The notes below the pieces were generated by a model. The model did no database searches, was not told the origin of the DNA, and saw only the letters and a list, made by a program, of their open reading frames with translations. DNA of 17,815 bases from an uncultured Mycolicibacterium sp. (GTDB taxonomy: Bacteria; Actinomycetota; Actinomycetes; Mycobacteriales; Mycobacteriaceae), in contig NZ_CALDGS010000098.1 of the NCBI RefSeq assembly GCF_937941905.1, forward strand, positions 1 to 17,815. The letters are read 5' to 3'. A program made the translations under genes and the position numbers. Shown here in pieces: positions 14,822 to 17,815 of the stretch (position 1 is its first letter; every line of letters begins with the position of its first letter).

Positions 14822-16390
14822 ATGCGAACCATCCCGGCTGAGCTGGTCCGGCGCTACGAGGAGGCGGGGTGGTGGACCCGCGAGACGCTCGGGGATCTGC
14901 TCGCCACCGGGCTGGCAGCCGCGCCGGACGCCGGGTTCCGGGTGCACTCCGACGTGCGTCCCTACGCCGGCACCTTCGCCGAGGTCGAGCACGGCGCCCG
15001 TCGGCTCGCGGCCGGCCTGCGCGCGCGCGGGGTGGGGCCCGGCGACGTGGTGGCCTTCCAGCTGCCCAACTGGGTGGAGGCCGCGATGGCGTTCTGGGCC
15101 TCGGCGCTGCTGGGCGCGGTGGTGGTGCCGATCGTGCACTTCTACGGTCCCAGGGAACTCCGGCACATCCTGGCCGTCGCCCGGCCCCGGGTGTTCCTCA
15201 CCGCGGCCGAGTTCGGGCGGCTGCGCTACCACCCGGACCTGTGCGAACAGGTGCCGATCGTCGGGGTGGTCGGTGGGCGCGACCGCCCGTTCGAGGCACT
15301 GCTGGCCGACGAGCCGATGCCCGGGGTACTGCCCGCCGACCCGGCCGCCCCGGCGCTCGTCGCGTTCACCTCCGGCACCACCCGTGCGCCGAAAGGCGTT
15401 GTGCACAGCCACCAGACGCTGGTCTTCGAGACCCGCCAACTGCTCGACAACTACCCGCCGGGCCGGGGCCGGCAGCTCATCGCGACCCCCGTCGGGCACT
15501 TCATCGGGATGATCGGCGCGCTGCTCATCCCGGTGCTCGAGGGCGCCCCCGTCGACCTGGCCGACATGTGGGATCCGGGCAAGGTGCTCGAACTCATCGA
15601 CCGCGAGGGCCTGTCGATCGGCGGCGGCCCACCGTATTTCGTCACCAGCCTGCTGGACCACCCGGACTGCACCGAGGCGCATCTGGCGCACTTCACCTCG
15701 GTCGGGCTCGGCGGTTCGGCGGTGCCGGCGGCGGTGACCCGCCGGCTGGCCGAGCTGGGACTGTTCGTGTTCCGCTCCTACGGCAGCACCGAGCACCCGT
15801 CCATCACCGGATCCCGGCCCGACGCGCCGGAGGACAAGCGGCTCTACACCGACGGCGACCCGCGGCCCGGGGTGGAGATCCGGCTCACCGAGGACGGCGA
15901 GATCCTCTCGCGCGGACCGGATCTGTGCCTGGGCTATCTCGACGACGAGCTCACCGCGCGCGCCTTCGACGCCGACGGCTGGTACCACACCGGCGACATC
16001 GGGGTGCTCGACGCCGACGGCTACCTGACCATCACCGACCGCAAGTCCGACCTGATCATCCGCGGCGGGGAGAACATCAGCGCGCTGGAGGTCGAGGAGG
16101 TGCTGCTGGGCATGCCGGCCGTCGCCGAGGCGGTGGTGGTGGCCGCACCCGACGCCCGGTTCGGCGAGCGGGTCGCCGCGGCGCTGCGCATCAAACCCGG
16201 CCACACCATGCCCACCCTCGACGAGGTGCGTGCCCACTTCGAACGGGCCGGTGTCGCCCGGCAGAAGTGGCCGGAACAGCTCTACGAGGTCGCCGACTTC
16301 CCGCGCACCGCCAGCGGCAAGGTGCAGAAGTACCTGGTCCGGCAACAACTGTTCGGCCCCGCCGGGAGCGGTCTCGCCGCCGGCGCCTGA
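14822..16390 (+). CDS. Acyl-CoA synthetase (FadD-like, AMP-forming CoA ligase)
   Basis: 522 residues of the ANL superfamily, which activates a carboxylic acid with ATP to an acyl-adenylate and then to acyl-CoA. Motifs in order: phosphate loop TSGTTRAPKG at 183-192 (Arg where Gly is usual), SYGSTEHP at 319-326, YHTGD at 388-392, hinge DRKSDLIIRGGENIS at 406-420, and the C-terminal catalytic Lys500 in PRTASGKVQK. The start MRTIPAELVRRYEEAGWW resembles medium-chain and cyclohexanecarboxylate-type ligases by eye, so the substrate might be a cyclic or branched acid; this is a guess. ATG 14822 is preferred to GTG 14801 because GGAGGTG lies about 11 bases before it. It shares a divergent promoter and operator with the crotonase. 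Confidence 0.94.
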   Translation: MRTIPAELVRRYEEAGWWTRETLGDLLATGLAAAPDAGFRVHSDVRPYAGTFAEVEHGARRLAAGLRARGVGPGDVVAFQLPNWVEAAMAFWASALLGAVVVPIVHFYGPRELRHILAVARPRVFLTAAEFGRLRYHPDLCEQVPIVGVVGGRDRPFEALLADEPMPGVLPADPAAPALVAFTSGTTRAPKGVVHSHQTLVFETRQLLDNYPPGRGRQLIATPVGHFIGMIGALLIPVLEGAPVDLADMWDPGKVLELIDREGLSIGGGPPYFVTSLLDHPDCTEAHLAHFTSVGLGGSAVPAAVTRRLAELGLFVFRSYGSTEHPSITGSRPDAPEDKRLYTDGDPRPGVEIRLTEDGEILSRGPDLCLGYLDDELTARAFDADGWYHTGDIGVLDADGYLTITDRKSDLIIRGGENISALEVEEVLLGMPAVAEAVVVAAPDARFGERVAAALRIKPGHTMPTLDEVRAHFERAGVARQKWPEQLYEVADFPRTASGKVQKYLVRQQLFGPAGSGLAAGA

Positions 16391-16410
16391 CCCGAATGCC
16401 CGTCAAGTCG

Positions 16411-16440
16411 TTGCGGCCGACGCGGTCGCGAGAATACGAT
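16411..16440 (+). promoter_or_regulatory. Promoter of the amidohydrolase gene
   Basis: TTGCGG (16411-16416), 18-base spacer, TACGAT (16435-16440) fit the -35/-10 pattern. The start point would be near 16447, with the AAAAGGAG ribosome binding site (about 16453-16460) in a short leader before ATG 16467. The CoA ligase gene ends at 16390, so this gene has its own promoter in addition to possible read-through. Confidence 0.45.
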
Positions 16441-16457
16441 TCTCTGGAAAAGAAAAG
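16430..16457. promoter_or_regulatory. Inverted-repeat operator candidate, site 4, plus a perfect 15-bp palindrome
   Basis: GAGAATACGATTCTC (16430-16444) is a perfect palindrome around the -10 box. Its right half also starts an ATTCTC-N7-GAAAAG arrangement (16439-16457), matching the TTCTC-N7-GAGAA sites with one changed base in the second half. The region spans the -10, the start point and the ribosome binding site, as expected for a repressor site. Confidence 0.5.
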
Positions 16458-16466
16458 GAGTGTTCC

Positions 16467-17657
16467 ATGGGGCAACTGTCGCATCGCGTCGAATTGCCGT
16501 TCCCGCTCTTCGACGCGGACAACCACCTGTACGAGCCGCCGGAGGCGATGACCAAGTACCTGCCGAAGGACTACCGGGACGTCATCCAGTACGTGCAGGT
16601 CAACGGACGGACCAAGATCGCGATCAAGGGGCAGATCTCCAACTACATCCCGAACCCGACGTTCGAGGTGGTGGCCCGGCCGGGCGCCTGGGAGGAGTAC
16701 TTCAAGTTCGGCAACCCCGAGGGCAAGAGCAAGCGCGAGCTGTTCGGCGAGCCGATGCGCTCCATTCCGGCCTTCTTCGAGCCGGGCCCGCGGCTGGAGC
16801 TGATGGACCAGCTCGGCGTCGACCGCACGCTGATGTTCCCGACGTTGGCCAGCCTCATCGAGGAGCGGCTGCGCGACGACCCGGTGGCGATCCACGTCAT
16901 CGTGCACGCCCTGAACCAGTGGCTCGACGAGGTATGGGGGTTCAACTACAAGAACCGCATCTTCACCACCCCGGTGATCACCCTGCCGATCGTGGAGAAG
17001 GCGATCGAGGAGTTGGAGTGGTGCGTCAAACGAGGGGCGCGCGCCATTCTGATCCGTCCGGCGCCGGTGCCCGGGTTCCGGGGGCCGCGGTCGTTCGCGC
17101 TCCCGGAGTTCGACCCGTTCTGGGAGCGGGTGGTCGAGTACGACGTGTTCGTCGGGATGCACTCCTCCGACAGCGGCTACTCGCGCTACACCTCCGAGTG
17201 GGACGGGGTCGAGAAGGAGATGCGGCCGTTCGAGACCAACGCGATGGCCATCCTCAACGAGTGGCGGCCGATCCAGGACGCGGTGGCCTCCTGGGTGATC
17301 CACGGGGCCCTGTACCGGCATCCCAAGCTGAAGGTGGGCATCGTCGAGGCCGGCTCGAAGTGGATGTTCCCGCTGCTGGACAACATGGCCGAGGTGTACA
17401 AGAAGGCCCCGGAATGCTTCCCGAGCGATCCGGTCGAGGAGATCAAGAACCGCATCTACGTCAGCCCGTTCTACGAGGAGGGCATCGACGCGCTGATCGA
17501 CCTGGTCGGCGTGGACCACGTGCTCTACGGCTCCGACTGGCCGCACCCGGAGGGCCTGGCCGAGCCGACGCACTACGTCACCGCGCTGGAACACCTCTCG
17601 GTGGAGGACCAGGCCAAGATCATGGGCGGCAACCTCAGCCGCCTGGTCACGGTATGA
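16467..17657 (+). CDS. Amidohydrolase-2 (PF04909-like) metal-dependent hydrolase
   Basis: 396 residues with the amidohydrolase TIM-barrel layout. The first strand carries the metal-binding motif FDADNHLYEP (D16, D18, H20; many relatives have DxHxH), a later strand gives GMHSSD with H232, then WVIHG (H279) and KVGIVEAGSKWMFP (E294), and the C-terminal YGSDWPHPEG holds the catalytic Asp357. Families of this type hydrolyse or decarboxylate ring-derived acids; the actual substrate cannot be inferred. AAAAGGAG precedes ATG 16467 by 6 bases. It lies 76 bases after one CoA ligase gene and 28 bases before the next, so CoA-thioester chemistry is the likely setting. Not to be read as an amidase: C-C or ester cleavage is as likely. 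Confidence 0.9.
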   Translation: MGQLSHRVELPFPLFDADNHLYEPPEAMTKYLPKDYRDVIQYVQVNGRTKIAIKGQISNYIPNPTFEVVARPGAWEEYFKFGNPEGKSKRELFGEPMRSIPAFFEPGPRLELMDQLGVDRTLMFPTLASLIEERLRDDPVAIHVIVHALNQWLDEVWGFNYKNRIFTTPVITLPIVEKAIEELEWCVKRGARAILIRPAPVPGFRGPRSFALPEFDPFWERVVEYDVFVGMHSSDSGYSRYTSEWDGVEKEMRPFETNAMAILNEWRPIQDAVASWVIHGALYRHPKLKVGIVEAGSKWMFPLLDNMAEVYKKAPECFPSDPVEEIKNRIYVSPFYEEGIDALIDLVGVDHVLYGSDWPHPEGLAEPTHYVTALEHLSVEDQAKIMGGNLSRLVTV

Positions 17658-17685
17658 GCCGGGGGACCGGGGGCCGCCGCGCGCG

Positions 17686-17815
17686 ATGAGCGTGCCGTGG
17701 CGGACCATCCCGGAGATGGTGCTGAGCGCAGCGGACCGGTTCGGCGACGCCGAGGCCATCGTCGACTATGGCGACAATCCGGTCGGGGTCGACTATGGCG
17801 ACAATCCGGTCGGGG
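17686..17815 (+). CDS. N-terminal part of a second AMP-dependent CoA ligase (FadD-like), cut by the window end
   Basis: 43 codons without a stop. It begins MSVPWRTIPEMVLSAADRF and continues GDAEAIVD, the usual opening of FadD-type ligases, in which a short helix is followed by an xAxxD strand. The next residues should read like a DGxxxxTYxEL strand but are DYGDNPVG repeated twice, caused by an exact 27-base tandem duplication. The duplication keeps the frame, yet the sequence no longer looks like the family, so the end may be an assembly artefact. The start is 28 bases after the amidohydrolase stop, probably in the same operon; the ribosome binding site is weak. The ligase identity rests on about 27 residues. 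Confidence 0.6.
   Translation, partial: MSVPWRTIPEMVLSAADRFGDAEAIVDYGDNPVGVDYGDNPVG
17762..17815 (+). repeat. Exact 27-bp tandem duplication at the window end
   Basis: Copies 17762-17788 and 17789-17815 are identical, each beginning TCGACTATGG and ending GGTCGGGG. The unit is nine codons, so it is in frame with the partial ligase. It stops exactly at the last base of the window. Confidence 0.95.

Noticed and set aside
14693..16348. Long minus-strand open frame of 551 codons opposite the CoA ligase
   Set aside because: It covers the ligase with all its ANL motifs and runs through the divergent promoter; composition is typical of a GC-driven shadow.
1..17815. tRNA, rRNA, CRISPR array, insertion sequence or phage att site
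   Set aside because: No clover-leaf, spaced direct repeats, transposase motifs or integrase were found in the genes or gaps, and no intergenic gap exceeds about 165 bases.

Overview
The window is very GC-rich (roughly 70%), has tightly overlapping genes and mycobacterial protein families, and most likely comes from a Mycobacterium or Mycolicibacterium, probably an environmental species. The markers are a full mce operon, an MmpS-like secreted protein, FadD/EchA/P450/SCP2-thiolase genes, and promoters with TANNNT -10 boxes 6-7 bases before leaderless starts. I could not assign the operon to a numbered mce class.

Layout. Positions 1-8057 hold the last codons of a YrbEB-type permease and then mceA-mceF on the + strand, every junction overlapping by 1-4 bases. 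A long hairpin (8072-8132) closes the operon. Positions 8150-10177 hold four small exported proteins: a minus-strand 4-Cys protein, a plus-strand 6-Cys protein, and a minus-strand pair made of another 4-Cys protein and an MmpS-like protein. Positions 10235-12296 hold a divergent cytochrome P450 / TetR pair around a clear 22-bp operator. Positions 12286-13875 (minus) hold an SCP2-type thiolase and a DUF35 zinc-ribbon partner. Positions 14004-14729 (minus) hold a crotonase, divergent from a CoA ligase (14822-16390). An amidohydrolase-2 family enzyme (16467-17657) follows, then the start of a second CoA ligase that runs off the window end.

How it fits together (inference). The Mce proteins should carry a lipid across the envelope. 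The P450 could oxidise it, the CoA ligases activate it, and the crotonase, thiolase/DUF35 pair and amidohydrolase shorten or cleave the product. This resembles the mce4-plus-catabolic-gene logic of cholesterol use, but the substrate is unknown.

Main discovery candidate: an inverted repeat TTCTC-N7-GAGAA occurs at three promoters, and once more with one mismatch at a fourth. These are the promoters of the exported pair, DUF35/thiolase, crotonase/CoA ligase, and amidohydrolase. This suggests a local regulon under a regulator not encoded in the window and different from the local TetR, whose probable operator is unrelated. Other points are an SCP2-thiolase with GEP in place of the usual GHP motif, a crotonase lacking the second catalytic glutamate, a secreted MmpS-like protein without its membrane anchor, a palindromic element present twice, and an exact 27-bp tandem duplication at the very end that may be an assembly artefact.
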